DNA of 62,435 nucleotides. Origin: Alphaproteobacteria bacterium. GTDB lineage: Bacteria > Pseudomonadota > Alphaproteobacteria > CAAGCB01 > CAG-977. The notes beneath the pieces are model-generated. The model saw only the letters and a list, made by a program, of their open reading frames with translations, was not told the DNA's origin and searched no databases. Shown piece by piece: positions 9,369-18,686 of the stretch (its first letter is position 1; every line of letters begins with the position of its first letter). The DNA lies in NCBI GenBank assembly GCA_024407875.1, contig JAKSVT010000009.1:1-62435 (forward strand), given 5' to 3'. A program made the translations under genes and the position numbers.

Positions 9369-11342
9369 ATGATTCAACATAAAGATTTAGCAAATGCTCT
9401 TCGTTTTTTAGCCGCTGAAGGCGTTCAAAGAGCAAATTCAGGCCATCCTGGTATGCCTATGGGTATGGCAGATGTAGCAACAGTTTTATTTTCAAAGTTT
9501 TTAAAATTTGATGCATCTCAACCAAACTGGGCAGATCGTGACCGTTTCATTTTGTCAGCTGGTCATGGTTCAATGTTATTATACAGCTTGTTATATTTAA
9601 CAGGTTACAAGCAAGCAACATTAGATGAATTGAAACGTTTCCGTCAATTAGGATCACGTTGTGCAGGACACCCTGAATATGGTCATTTAGAAGGAATTGA
9701 AACAACAACAGGTCCTTTAGGTCAAGGTATATCAACAGCAGTTGGTATGGCTATTGCAGAAAAATTATTATCTGCTAGATATGGAAAAGAAATCGTTGAC
9801 CACTATACATATGTAATTTGCGGTGATGGTTGCTTGATGGAAGGTATTTCTGAAGAAGCAATTTCATTAGCAGGTCATTTAAAATTAAATAAAATGATTG
9901 TATTGTGGGATGATAATAAGATTACAATTGATGGTGCAACATCAGTAGCTACATCAACAGATCATCGTAAGCGCTTTGAAGCAAACAACTGGAATACAGA
10001 TGAATGTGATGCTTATAATCCAGATGAAATTGCTGCAGCAATTGAACGTGCAAAGAAGTCTGATAAACCTACATTGATTGCTTGCCATAGCGTTATTGGT
10101 TACGGTGCTCCAAAACAAGGAACAAGCAAAGTTCATGGTTCACCAATTGGTGTAGATGACTTGTTGGTTGCACGTAAGGCATTAGGCTTTGAATATGATC
10201 CATTTGAAGTTCCAGATGATATTTTGGATGAATGGCGTAGTTTTGGTCGCCGTGGTGAAACGGTTCGTAAAGAATGGGAAACTCGTTTTGAAAATATGCC
10301 AGCTGATAAGAAGGCAGAATTCAATCGTACAGTATTAAATAAAGTATTGCCTACAGGTTGGAAAGAAAAGATGCAAGCTTACAAAGAAAAATTGTTAGCT
10401 GAAAAACCAAAGGTAGCAACACGTAAGGCTTCACAAATGGCTTTGGAAGAATTAGTTCCAGCTATTTCTGAATTGTTAGGTGGTTCTGCAGACTTAACTG
10501 CTTCTAACTTAACAAATGCTAAAGCTTCAGTATCTGTAAAACCTGATGATTTCACAGGAAACTATATGCACTATGGTATTCGTGAACATGGTATGGCTGC
10601 TGCAATGAATGGTATTGCATTGCATGGTGGTTTCATTCCATATTCAGGCGCTTTCCTAGTATTTATGGATTATTTAAAACCATCATTACGTTTAGCAGCA
10701 TTAATGGGTATCCGTGTTATTTATGTATTAACACATGATTCTATTGGTGTTGGTGAAGATGGACCTACACATCAACCAATTGAACATTTGGCAAGTATGC
10801 GTGCTATTCCAAATGTAAATGTATTCCGTCCATGCGACGTAATTGAAACAGCTGAATGCTGGGAATTAGCAATTGAAGCTGAACATACACCATCTGTTTT
10901 GGCATTAAGTCGTCAAAACTTACCTACACTTAGAAATGATGTTTCAGAAAATAAGTGTGCTAAAGGTGCTTATGTTATTTCTGATGTTAAAGAAAAACGT
11001 GATGTTACAATCATCGCAACAGGTTCAGAAGTTGAAATTGCTGTAAAAGCTCAAGAAATCTTGGCTGGAAAAGGCGTTGATGCAGCTGTTGTATCTATGC
11101 CATGTTGGGAATTGTTTGATAAACAAGATGCAGCATATAAAGCTCAAGTATTAGGAGTTTGCCCACGTGTAGCTGTTGAATCTCAAGGCGCATTTGGTTG
11201 GGAAAAATATGTTGGTTTAGATGGTGCTGTTGTTGCTATGACAGGCTTTGGTGCATCAGCTCCAGCAGACTTGTTATATGAACACTTTGGTATTACACCA
11301 GATCACGTTGCTCAAGAAGCAATGCGTATTTTGAAAAAGTAA
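9369..11342 (+). CDS. tkt: transketolase
   Basis: This thiamine-diphosphate enzyme moves two-carbon ketol units between sugar phosphates in the non-oxidative pentose phosphate pathway. The 657-residue length is normal. The N-terminal half shows NSGHPGMPMGMAD, the GHGSMLLYSLL region, GPLGQGISTAVGMA and the ThDP/metal motif beginning GDGCLMEG and ending in WDDN. The middle domain has GIREHGMAAAMNGIA and HDSIGVGEDGPTHQPIEH, with a conserved Glu for cofactor activation. The C-terminal domain completes the fold. The start has the ribosome site TAGGAG. It is paired with aldolase downstream, linking pentose phosphate and glycolytic flux, although a terminator separates the two genes. Confidence 0.97.
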   Translation: MIQHKDLANALRFLAAEGVQRANSGHPGMPMGMADVATVLFSKFLKFDASQPNWADRDRFILSAGHGSMLLYSLLYLTGYKQATLDELKRFRQLGSRCAGHPEYGHLEGIETTTGPLGQGISTAVGMAIAEKLLSARYGKEIVDHYTYVICGDGCLMEGISEEAISLAGHLKLNKMIVLWDDNKITIDGATSVATSTDHRKRFEANNWNTDECDAYNPDEIAAAIERAKKSDKPTLIACHSVIGYGAPKQGTSKVHGSPIGVDDLLVARKALGFEYDPFEVPDDILDEWRSFGRRGETVRKEWETRFENMPADKKAEFNRTVLNKVLPTGWKEKMQAYKEKLLAEKPKVATRKASQMALEELVPAISELLGGSADLTASNLTNAKASVSVKPDDFTGNYMHYGIREHGMAAAMNGIALHGGFIPYSGAFLVFMDYLKPSLRLAALMGIRVIYVLTHDSIGVGEDGPTHQPIEHLASMRAIPNVNVFRPCDVIETAECWELAIEAEHTPSVLALSRQNLPTLRNDVSENKCAKGAYVISDVKEKRDVTIIATGSEVEIAVKAQEILAGKGVDAAVVSMPCWELFDKQDAAYKAQVLGVCPRVAVESQGAFGWEKYVGLDGAVVAMTGFGASAPADLLYEHFGITPDHVAQEAMRILKK

Positions 11343-11353
11343 TTTTTTAAGAA

Positions 11354-11400
11354 TAGGGGGATTATTAATTTCCCCCTTTTCTTCTTTTTTTTTTTAATTA
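11354..11400 (+). terminator. terminator after transketolase
   Basis: A G-rich arm AGGGGGA and a C-rich arm TCCCCCT enclose an AT loop, followed by a long T-rich tail (about 11376-11396). It sits directly after the tkt stop codon. Read-through could still supply the aldolase gene, because no obvious second promoter is seen in the ~25 bases left. Confidence 0.85.
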
Positions 11401-11422
11401 TTTAATTGGAGATTTATAAAAA

Positions 11423-12481
11423 ATGTCAATGATTAGTATGCGTCAATTGTTGGATCATGCTGCTGAGTTCGGTTATGGTATGCCAGCATTTAACATTAAT
11501 AATATGGAACAAATCTTAGCAGTTATGAATGCTGCACGTAAGACGAATTCACCTGTTATTATTCAAACATCAAAAGGTGCTCGTTCTTACGCTGGCGATT
11601 TAATGATTCGTCGTATGGCAGAAGCTGCTGCAGAATTGTATCCAGAAATTCCTGTATGCTTACACCAAGATCATGGTTCTTCAGTTGATACATGTATGAC
11701 AGCTTTAGCAAATGGCTGGACATCAGTTATGATGGATGGCTCTTTGAAAGATGGTAAACCTGCTTCTCATGATTACAATGCAGAAGTTTCTGGAACTGTT
11801 GCAAAATATGCTCATATGATGGGGGCATCTGTTGAAGCTGAATTAGGTTGCATTGGTTCTTTAGAAACAGGTAAAGGTGAAAAAGAAGATGGCCATGGAT
11901 TTGATGGCGCTATCGATAAAAAACAATTGTTAACAGATCCTGATGAAGCTGTTGCATTTGTTAAAGCTACAAACATAGATGCTTTAGCTGTTGCTATTGG
12001 TACATCACATGGTGCTTACAAATTTACACGTAAACCAGATGGTGCAATTTTATCAATTGATACAATCAGAAAAATTCACGCAAAGATTCCAACAGTACAC
12101 TTAGTAATGCATGGTTCTTCAAGCGTTCCTCAAGAATTACAAGATATGATCAATGAATTCGGCGGTGAAATTCCACAAACATACGGTGTACCTGTTGAAG
12201 AAATTCAAGAAGGTATCAAGAACGGTGTACGTAAAGTAAACGTTGATACAGATTGTCGTATGGCTATGACAGGCGCAATTCGTAAGATTTTCAAAACAAA
12301 ACCTGGTGAATTCGATGTTCGTAAATATATGGGTCCAGCAATGGAAGAAATGCAAAAAGTTTGTGAAGCTCGTTATGAACAATTTGGTGCTGCTGGTATG
12401 GCATCAAAGATTAAGCCTATTTCTTTAGCTAATATGGCTAAGAGATATGCTTCTGGCGAATTAGATCACAAAATTCAATAA
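11423..12481 (+). CDS. fba: class II fructose-1,6-bisphosphate aldolase
   Basis: This zinc-dependent aldolase splits fructose 1,6-bisphosphate into two triose phosphates, or makes it. The 352-residue protein has GYGMPAFNINNMEQ near the N-terminus, CLHQDHGSS with the catalytic Asp and zinc-binding His, the VEAELGCIGSLE segment with a metal-binding Glu, and LVMHGSSSVPQE and KVNVDTDCRMA for phosphate binding. The longer C-terminus and KYMGPAMEEM segment fit the subtype often seen in Proteobacteria with Calvin-type aldolases, not the E. coli FbaA type. The ribosome site is TTGGAGA. Confidence 0.95.
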   Translation: MSMISMRQLLDHAAEFGYGMPAFNINNMEQILAVMNAARKTNSPVIIQTSKGARSYAGDLMIRRMAEAAAELYPEIPVCLHQDHGSSVDTCMTALANGWTSVMMDGSLKDGKPASHDYNAEVSGTVAKYAHMMGASVEAELGCIGSLETGKGEKEDGHGFDGAIDKKQLLTDPDEAVAFVKATNIDALAVAIGTSHGAYKFTRKPDGAILSIDTIRKIHAKIPTVHLVMHGSSSVPQELQDMINEFGGEIPQTYGVPVEEIQEGIKNGVRKVNVDTDCRMAMTGAIRKIFKTKPGEFDVRKYMGPAMEEMQKVCEARYEQFGAAGMASKIKPISLANMAKRYASGELDHKIQ

Positions 12482-12502
12482 TATTTATTGATATAATTCA
12501 TG

Positions 12503-12550
12503 TAAGCCCCTTGTAGATTTTATTTTAAAATTTTATAAGGGGCTTATCTT
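12503..12550 (+). terminator. terminator after aldolase
   Basis: Perfect 10-base arms TAAGCCCCTT (12503-12512) and AAGGGGCTTA (12537-12546) enclose a 24-base AT-rich loop and are followed by TCTTT. The loop is longer than usual and the T run is short, so termination may be partial. Confidence 0.65.
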
Positions 12551-12583
12551 TAACAAGAAAAATTAAAATAGGTGATTTATTAA

Positions 12584-13054
12584 ATGATTATAATGGATGA
12601 AAATTTGCAACAGTTTGTAAATAGTTTACCTAAGTATTCAACAATAGTTGGATTAGATATAGGGGATGTTAGAATAGGTGTTGCTGTTTCTGATACATTA
12701 TGGAGTTTGTCCACAGCATTAAAAACTTTAAATGTTCAACAAGATTTTGAAAAAGAAATGGAAGAATTAAAGAAAATGTTAGAAGGACGAAATATTGGAG
12801 GTTTTGTTTCTGGACTTCCTTTAGAAATGAATGGAAATGAAGGAGAAAGAGCTGTTAAAACAAAAAAAATAGCAAATAAAATAGCCTCTTATTTTAATAA
12901 ACCTATTTATTTTTGGGATGAAAGACTTTCTTCTAAAGCTGTAGAGAGAACTTTAGTAGATAATTATAATTTTTCTCGTAAAAAACAAAAGAAAAACATA
13001 GATAACGGTGCTGCCGCTTTTATTTTACAAGGATTTTTAGATCGTATCAGTTAG
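12584..13054 (+). CDS. ruvX: RuvX/YqgF pre-16S rRNA nuclease, putative Holliday junction resolvase
   Basis: This 156-residue protein has an RNase H-like fold. The first acidic residue is in GLDIGDVRIGVAVSD, the GLPLEMNG segment follows, then DERLSS with the second acidic residue, and a C-terminal NIDNGAAAFILQGFLD with the final catalytic Asp. E. coli YqgF trims the 5' end of 16S rRNA, and the family was also predicted to resolve Holliday junctions. The first few codons (MIIMDENLQQF) are not conserved, so ATG at 12593 is a possible alternative start. The gene ends 4 bases inside the convergent trxB gene. Confidence 0.9.
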   Translation: MIIMDENLQQFVNSLPKYSTIVGLDIGDVRIGVAVSDTLWSLSTALKTLNVQQDFEKEMEELKKMLEGRNIGGFVSGLPLEMNGNEGERAVKTKKIANKIASYFNKPIYFWDERLSSKAVERTLVDNYNFSRKKQKKNIDNGAAAFILQGFLDRIS

Positions 13055-13977
13055 TTTTGGTCTGCTATTACAGCCATTGCTGCTCTACATCCACCTGCTG
13101 CAGCTGTAATCGCTTGACGACATAAAATTTCTTGTACGTCCCCGGCTACATAAACATCCTTAACATTTGTTTTAGGAGAGCCTTTTTCAATAGGCTTAAT
13201 GAAACCTTTTTCGTCAAGATCTAATTGATCTTTAAATATTTCTGTATTTGGATTATGGCCTATTGCAATAAAAATGCCATCTATATCCAAAGAAGATTGA
13301 GAATTGTCAATTATGTTTTCTAAAATTACGCTTGTAAGACCACCTTTAGTTGGTGATCCAATGTATTTAACAACTTTAGAACTCCAAATAGGTGAAATTT
13401 TTTCATTTGAAAGTAAACGTTTTTGTAATGCACTTTCTGCACGTAAAGTGTTTTTTCTATGAATTAAATAAACTTTCTTCGCAATTTTAGATAAATATAA
13501 TGCTTCTTCAACTGCAGAATTTCCCCCGCCTACAACAGCAACTGTTTTATTTCTATAAAAGAACCCGTCACAAGTGGCACAAGTAGAAATACCATAACCT
13601 TTTAATTCATCTTCATTTTCTAAGCCTAAATATTTAGCTGTAGCTCCAGTAGCTATAATTAAAGAATTATATTTATATGTATCTCCACCATCTAATACAA
13701 TTTCATGTTTTTTTAAATCAGCGCTTATAGCTATATCTTCAACAAATTCAGCTCCCATCGATTCGGCTTGTTCACGCATTTGAGATGTTAATTCAAATCC
13801 TGAAATGGCACCAACACCAGGAAAATTTTCAATTATATCAGTTTGTGTTAATTGACCACCAGGAACCGGGCCAGCTAATACTACAGTCTGTATTCCAGCT
13901 CTTGCACCATATATAGCAGCAGTACATCCAGCAGGGCCTGATCCAAGAATTAGAAGTTGAACGCTGATTTCTGCCAT
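13051..13977 (-). CDS. trxB: thioredoxin reductase
   Basis: This flavoenzyme uses NADPH to reduce thioredoxin. The 308-residue protein shows the FAD-binding GSGPAGCTAAIYGARAG near the N-terminus, the redox-active CATCDG near residue 135, the NADPH-binding VVGGGNSAVEEALYLS, and the C-terminal FAD motif YVAGDVQE followed by RQAITAAAGGCRAA. All the catalytic parts are present. The ribosome site AAGGAACC precedes ATG. It is directly downstream of tRNA-Val and its terminator, so how it is transcribed is an open point (see findings). Confidence 0.96.
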   Translation of the reverse strand: MAEISVQLLILGSGPAGCTAAIYGARAGIQTVVLAGPVPGGQLTQTDIIENFPGVGAISGFELTSQMREQAESMGAEFVEDIAISADLKKHEIVLDGGDTYKYNSLIIATGATAKYLGLENEDELKGYGISTCATCDGFFYRNKTVAVVGGGNSAVEEALYLSKIAKKVYLIHRKNTLRAESALQKRLLSNEKISPIWSSKVVKYIGSPTKGGLTSVILENIIDNSQSSLDIDGIFIAIGHNPNTEIFKDQLDLDEKGFIKPIEKGSPKTNVKDVYVAGDVQEILCRQAITAAAGGCRAAMAVIADQN

Positions 13978-14010
13978 AATTTAGGTTCCTTATAATTTGT
14001 TCTTTTGTTT

Positions 14011-14045
14011 ATAAAATAAAACCTTTGAAATCAAATTTTCAAAGG
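14011..14045 (-). terminator. terminator downstream of tRNA-Val
   Basis: Arms CCTTTGAAA and TTTCAAAGG (14022-14030 and 14037-14045) form a perfect 9-base-pair stem with a 6-base loop. On the minus strand it is followed by TTTTATTTTAT. It lies 10 bases past the tRNA 3' end and 33 bases before the trxB start. Confidence 0.85.
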
Positions 14046-14055
14046 CTGAAGTAAA

Positions 14056-14130
<75 letters not shown>

Positions 14131-14176
14131 AAAAGCTTGATTTTATTTTCAAGATAGTTTATTTATATATTTAACA

Positions 14177-15079
14177 GTGAAAAAAGCAAGTAAAAAATAT
14201 AAAAGGGTGAAAAAATTGAGCGAGGATAGAATAGTATCCGCTTTTGAAGTTAGGCAGGTTGGTAAAGATAATGGGCCTATGCTAATTTCATCACCACACA
14301 GTGGTGTGTTTTACCCAAAAAGACTTTTTCAATTATCAAAATTAAGCCTTTCAGATTTTAGAAAAATGGAGGATGCTCAAGTAGATCAACTGTTTTCTTT
14401 TGCTCCTTCTATGGGAATCCCTTTAATTAGTGGTCAATATGGAAGAGCTTGGGTTGATTTAAATAGAGGGCCATTAGAATTAGATCCTGTTATGTTCCAA
14501 GATGAATTGCCTAAACAAGCATCCACTGATACTAAACATGTTTTAGCAGGATTTGGGGTAATACCAAGCAAAGTCTCAGCAGATGTAATGATTTATGACA
14601 AAATGTTGGATTGGGAAGAAGAGCAAAATAGGGTATCTGAAGTTCATGTTCCTTATCATAAAAAATTGGGAAGTATGATTTCCGAAAATATAAGGAAATA
14701 TGGATATAGTATGTTATGGGATGTCCATTCAATGCCAAGAACACCTGAAAAATATTGGCTTAGAGGAAAAGAACCGGATATTGTCATAGGAACAAATGAC
14801 GGAAAATCTTGTGATAACATTTATGCTATGGTTTTGTTTGAAATGTTTGTTGATGCGGGGTTTGTTGTTACTGTAAACACTCCGTATAGTGGTGCTTATA
14901 CAACACTTCGTTACGGTGTTCCTGAAAAGCATTCGCATGTAATTCAAATAGAAATTGCTAGATCTTTGTATTGGGATGTTAATAATTATTTGCCGTTAGA
15001 TAATTTTAACCATTTGAGTTTACAACTATCTACAATTACAGCAAATTTTTACAAGTTTGTAAAAGAATATGGTTCTTAA
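14177..15079 (+). CDS. N-formylglutamate amidohydrolase family protein
   Basis: This 300-residue protein matches the N-formylglutamate amidohydrolase family: SPHSGVFYP near residue 40, DAQVDQLF, GQYGRAWVDLNRGPLELDP, LWDVHSMP with metal-binding residues, and VTVNTPYSGAYTT. Family members release formate from N-formyl-glutamate in histidine breakdown, but many are found away from hut genes and their substrate is unknown. No hut genes are nearby here. The start chosen is GTG at 14177 with a Lys-rich leader. Internal starts (GTG 14207, TTG 14216) fit almost as well. It overlaps the next gene by 11 bases. Confidence 0.85.
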   Translation: MKKASKKYKRVKKLSEDRIVSAFEVRQVGKDNGPMLISSPHSGVFYPKRLFQLSKLSLSDFRKMEDAQVDQLFSFAPSMGIPLISGQYGRAWVDLNRGPLELDPVMFQDELPKQASTDTKHVLAGFGVIPSKVSADVMIYDKMLDWEEEQNRVSEVHVPYHKKLGSMISENIRKYGYSMLWDVHSMPRTPEKYWLRGKEPDIVIGTNDGKSCDNIYAMVLFEMFVDAGFVVTVNTPYSGAYTTLRYGVPEKHSHVIQIEIARSLYWDVNNYLPLDNFNHLSLQLSTITANFYKFVKEYGS

Positions 15080-15878
15080 GGTTTTTATTGCTTTTTTGAT
15101 TTCTGTTGTATGTGTTTTTAGTAATAAATTAAATGCTAAAACTCCAGATGATTTATTATGTCTAAGACAAACAGCAGCTGTTGAAAAAAAATTGGGAATT
15201 AAAACTAATTTATTGTCAGCTATAGCGTTAGTTGAGAGTGGAAAATATGATAAGGACTATCCAACGGGAATATCTTGGCCTTGGACTGTTACATCTGGTG
15301 GAAGTGGAACTTTTTATAATTCTAAACAAGAAGCAATAGCCGCTGTTGAAAAATTAAAAGCAGAAGGTGTTGAAAATATTGATGTTGGATGTATGCAGGT
15401 TAATTTAAAATTTCATCCAGATGCTTTTAAAAATTTAGACGAAGCTTTTGATGTTAGAAAAAATGTTGCATATGCAGCTAAATTTTTAAAAGAAAATTAT
15501 GAAAGAACTGGACAATGGGGGCTGGCTGCGGTCCAGTACCATTCTAAACAAGAACAAAAAGCATTAAAATATGAAGATAAGTTGTTGAATGTTTGGGAAA
15601 AGTTAAAAAAATATGGAAATCCTGCTGTTCCTAATATTCAAGCAATTGAAACTGAAGAAAAAGTTGTTGATAAAACAGAAATAAAGAAAAAAGAAAAGCC
15701 TAGAGTAAATCCATTAAAACCTAGAAAGCCTAAATTTGATAAAAAAGCAGAAGATGAAAAGGCTAAAAGAAGTATTATGGAATGGAGAAAAGCTAAAATC
15801 GAAGAATGGCTTATGAGAAATAGACCTCCAGAAAGTGAAGAACCTATTTTTGAAGATGCTAGAAGCGATAATAAATAA
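15069..15878 (+). CDS. exported lytic transglycosylase, SLT domain
   Basis: This 269-residue protein has a short signal peptide (about 1-23, ending NKLNA). An SLT lysozyme-like domain follows (about 30-175): the catalytic Glu is in SAIALVESGKYD, then the GCMQVN block, AYAAKFLKENY, and W-x-x-A-V-x-x-Y-H. It should cut peptidoglycan glycan strands. Domains of this subtype are often used to open the wall for flagella or secretion machines. The C-terminal ~75 residues are highly charged (Lys, Glu, Arg, Pro) and without a recognised domain. The gene overlaps the preceding amidohydrolase by 11 bases, so they are probably translated together. Confidence 0.88.
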   Translation: MVLKVFIAFLISVVCVFSNKLNAKTPDDLLCLRQTAAVEKKLGIKTNLLSAIALVESGKYDKDYPTGISWPWTVTSGGSGTFYNSKQEAIAAVEKLKAEGVENIDVGCMQVNLKFHPDAFKNLDEAFDVRKNVAYAAKFLKENYERTGQWGLAAVQYHSKQEQKALKYEDKLLNVWEKLKKYGNPAVPNIQAIETEEKVVDKTEIKKKEKPRVNPLKPRKPKFDKKAEDEKAKRSIMEWRKAKIEEWLMRNRPPESEEPIFEDARSDNK

Positions 15879-15951
15879 TTTAAAAATTTTAATTATTGTT
15901 AAGTTTTTTTATATATAATTATAAAAAATATAACTTTTTTAAGGTAAGAAT

Positions 15952-16488
15952 ATGAAAAAAATAATTTTTTTGTGCTTGTTCGCTTTATGTGGATGTGGAA
16001 CTCTTTATAATGGTGAAAGAGTTGCAAGTTTGGATGTTGAATTTGATGAAACAACTCCTTCAAGTTGGGGTAGTAGAAATATTCCATCAACTCAAGTATG
16101 TAGAAGAGATGGAGGTAGAGGGGCAACACCAGGATTGTTAGTAAGTAATATTCCTGTAAAAGCAAATTTGTTGTTATTATCAATGAATGATGATGACAAT
16201 CCTGATTTGGCAAATGGAGGCTTAGGTGTTTTGGGTTTTCCTATTATATCAGGTCAAACAGAAAAATTATTAATGCCTGTAATGGGTGAAGAAAATCGAT
16301 TGCCAAAATTTGTTTTTGCTGAAAAAAGAACAATTGCAAATGTTAATGAATATCCATATATGCCACCATGTAGAGCTTTAAAGCATCATTATAGTGCATC
16401 AGTTATAGCTGTTTATAGAACAGGATCTTTTGATAAACAAAAGACAGAAGTTTTAGGCTATGGTAAAATTTATTTAGGAAAATATTAA
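15952..16488 (+). CDS. lipoprotein of unknown function
   Basis: This 178-residue protein starts with a lipoprotein signal peptide: MKKIIFLCLFALCGC, with a lipobox L-C-G-C and the modified Cys at about residue 15. I recognise no family for the rest. It has four further Cys residues and several Gly-rich turns. The ribosome site TAAGG precedes the start. It is followed after 11-23 bases by another exported protein, so the two probably form one unit with each other and perhaps with the upstream transglycosylase. Confidence 0.75.
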   Translation: MKKIIFLCLFALCGCGTLYNGERVASLDVEFDETTPSSWGSRNIPSTQVCRRDGGRGATPGLLVSNIPVKANLLLLSMNDDDNPDLANGGLGVLGFPIISGQTEKLLMPVMGEENRLPKFVFAEKRTIANVNEYPYMPPCRALKHHYSASVIAVYRTGSFDKQKTEVLGYGKIYLGKY

Positions 16489-16511
16489 TCGTATTTTAGG
16501 TGTTGTTTAAA

Positions 16512-17591
16512 ATGTCTTTATTGTTTAAAAATAAATCGACGTTTGTATTTGAAATTATATTGGCAAGTTTTTGCTTTGTATATAATTCAAATGCACAAAT
16601 GCTTGATTTATTAGATGATATGGATGAAACAACTGAGAGTACTGAAGAAAAAACAACTAAAAAAGATGATTTTGATGATGATTTCTTAGGAGCTCCTCAA
16701 AGTAATAAAGTTAATGTTTTAGAAGAAAAAGATGAAGTTGAAAATAATGCTGTAACTAGTACTCCTGTAAAGAAAGATGTCCCTAAGATTGGTGCGTTTC
16801 CTGGTGCTCCTAAAATAGCAGATAATGCAAGTGATAAAGCCTTGCCAGGAATTGGTGCTACTAGTGAAGTAAGGAAAAATATTCAAAAAAATCAACAAAA
16901 GGCAGCCATGAAAAATGAAGGTTTGTCTTTGTTCGATATAAGAAATAAAAGTAAAAAAGGTCATTTAAAAACTAAAGCAGAAAATTTTGATATAGCTGGT
17001 ATAAAATTAAAAATGACACCTGAAGAAGTTATTGAAGCTATAGCGGAATATAATTTTAAATTAGTTAGAGTTAAAAATCATATTCCTGAATTGCATCAAT
17101 GGAGAATAAAACAAGATTGTTTAAAAGAAAGAGCTAATGCACCTTATAGAATAAGAAAATATTGCTTGCATGAAATTGCAAAAGAACAAGAAGTTGAATT
17201 TGTCGAAGCAATGTTGTTTGAAAAAAAATATAATAAAGAAAAAATTATAGTTGAGTTTACAAGTGCTACTACAGGCAATAAGTGTTATCATATTAGATAT
17301 ATTGCTAAAGGTGATCATTCACTTGGTGTTACGAAGGAAGGTGTTTATTTAAAAAATAAACGTCGGCAAGAATTCTTAGAACAATTAATTTCAAAATATG
17401 GCGAGCCTACGGATGCAGATACGATGACATGGGGCGAAATAGGCTTTGGTGCAGCGTTGGTTGCTGATATTACAGATACATTTTTAGATGCATCTGTTGA
17501 TTTGGTCGATACATCAATTGATGATGATGATTTTGATGAAATTATGAAAGAAAGCAAAAATTTCGATAAATATAACGAATTTAGTTTCTAA
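16512..17591 (+). CDS. exported acidic protein, unknown
   Basis: I do not recognise this ~359-residue protein. It has a signal-like N-terminus (basic start, hydrophobic stretch, SNA-Q site near residue 29). An acidic, low-complexity linker follows (about 35-110, rich in Asp, Glu, Lys and Thr). A globular region starts near residue 150 with KLKMTPEEVIEAI, a phrase typical of small domains that read a minor processing intermediate, and holds paired Cys residues. The C-terminus is again acidic, with an Asp-run. The reading frame is open to a GTG at 16500. ATG at 16512 gives a better signal peptide, and AGG lies about 11 bases upstream. Confidence 0.65.
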   Translation: MSLLFKNKSTFVFEIILASFCFVYNSNAQMLDLLDDMDETTESTEEKTTKKDDFDDDFLGAPQSNKVNVLEEKDEVENNAVTSTPVKKDVPKIGAFPGAPKIADNASDKALPGIGATSEVRKNIQKNQQKAAMKNEGLSLFDIRNKSKKGHLKTKAENFDIAGIKLKMTPEEVIEAIAEYNFKLVRVKNHIPELHQWRIKQDCLKERANAPYRIRKYCLHEIAKEQEVEFVEAMLFEKKYNKEKIIVEFTSATTGNKCYHIRYIAKGDHSLGVTKEGVYLKNKRRQEFLEQLISKYGEPTDADTMTWGEIGFGAALVADITDTFLDASVDLVDTSIDDDDFDEIMKESKNFDKYNEFSF

Positions 17592-17822
17592 ATTATTAGA
17601 TATTTATTCTTGTTTTGTAAAAGTACAAATTTGATAATTTAAACAATGTGTCATTTATAATGTTTTTTTGGCTTAAAAGTTCCAAGTTTTTTTTGGCTAA
17701 TAGAAAATATGTTAAGTGTTCAGAAAAAAAAGAGAAGAATAATTAATTTTCTGAAAGTTTTTGTTTTTTTTAGACAAAAAAAAGAGTAAAATTATTAAAA
17801 ATGTTTAAATTGGACTAGCACA
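17592..17822. other. gene-free interval, AT-rich
   Basis: This stretch of 231 bases holds no credible gene or RNA. It is very T- and A-rich with several homopolymer runs. A weak promoter could lie near 17790-17800 (TAAAAT), but no well-spaced -35 partner stands out. The downstream gene has only a weak ribosome site (GGA about 8 bases before ATG). Confidence 0.4.
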
Positions 17823-18671
17823 ATGGAAAAGACAGACGATAAAACTTGTTTAATTACTCTTTATTTAGATACACCTAAACCGATGATGTTACCTTTTAGG
17901 GATATTAGGAAGCATAATCAATTTGTAAGTATGGCGTGTACAAATCAATTAGATCCTGTTGCTATTACAGGACATGCTTTTATTGGTTTAGCTGATGAAA
18001 GTGGTATTGAAAAAAGAGCAGGATATACCTTTGAAGATGCTGGTTTCATAAAATCAATTTTTGGTGCTAAAGGTTGTGTCTGTGAAGAAGATGAAAACTC
18101 TCCTCATAATGAAGCTATAGTCTGGAGAATTTCAAAAGATCAATACAATAAAGCTATGAAAGCTATTGATGAAAAGAGAGAAAATCCTGGTCAATATAAG
18201 TTGTTTGAAACTAATTGTTCAACATTTGCTGTTGATATTTTAAATGCTGCTGGCGTGCCTGATGTTCCTTCTGGAAAGTTTGCATTATCTCCAGCAGGAT
18301 TAGTTATGAAAAAACGCTTAATGCAGGCACAACGTAATGTAGAAGTTTTAAAATATAAATTAGAAAAGACTTTTAATAAATTATTTGGTGATAAAAAGAT
18401 GCCAACAAAAGAGTCTTTAGAAACGTTGCGTGATCCTGATGGCCCTATTATGGTATCTATTAATCAAACAATGAAGCATGCTAGAAAAGAACGTAAAGAA
18501 GCTGATGCTTATAATAGGGATAGGTATATGTATGATTTATTGTTAGGACGAGCTCAGAAGAAATCAAAAGAGACTGGAGAGCCTTTGGAGTTTGATAGAA
18601 AAGAGCCTGTAAAACCTATTATTAAACCTATTGATATAAGTAAATTGATTTCAAAAAATAATTCACGTTGA
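17823..18671 (+). CDS. papain/LRAT-fold-like cysteine hydrolase candidate
   Basis: This 282-residue protein has no signal peptide. Two motifs suggest a permuted papain-like (NlpC/P60-LRAT) fold. His51 lies in ITGHAFIGLAD, and Cys132 lies in ETNCSTFAVDILNAAGVP, with the order His then Cys seen in LRAT-type and related domains. Between them lies a Cys-rich turn and a region of beta structure. The C-terminal ~110 residues are highly charged and probably helical. Possible activities are amide or thioester hydrolysis or acyl transfer on an unknown substrate. Fifteen bases separate it from the next gene, which is probably co-transcribed. The family call rests on two motifs only. Confidence 0.6.
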   Translation: MEKTDDKTCLITLYLDTPKPMMLPFRDIRKHNQFVSMACTNQLDPVAITGHAFIGLADESGIEKRAGYTFEDAGFIKSIFGAKGCVCEEDENSPHNEAIVWRISKDQYNKAMKAIDEKRENPGQYKLFETNCSTFAVDILNAAGVPDVPSGKFALSPAGLVMKKRLMQAQRNVEVLKYKLEKTFNKLFGDKKMPTKESLETLRDPDGPIMVSINQTMKHARKERKEADAYNRDRYMYDLLLGRAQKKSKETGEPLEFDRKEPVKPIIKPIDISKLISKNNSR

Positions 18672-18686
18672 TAAAGGTTTTAAAAA

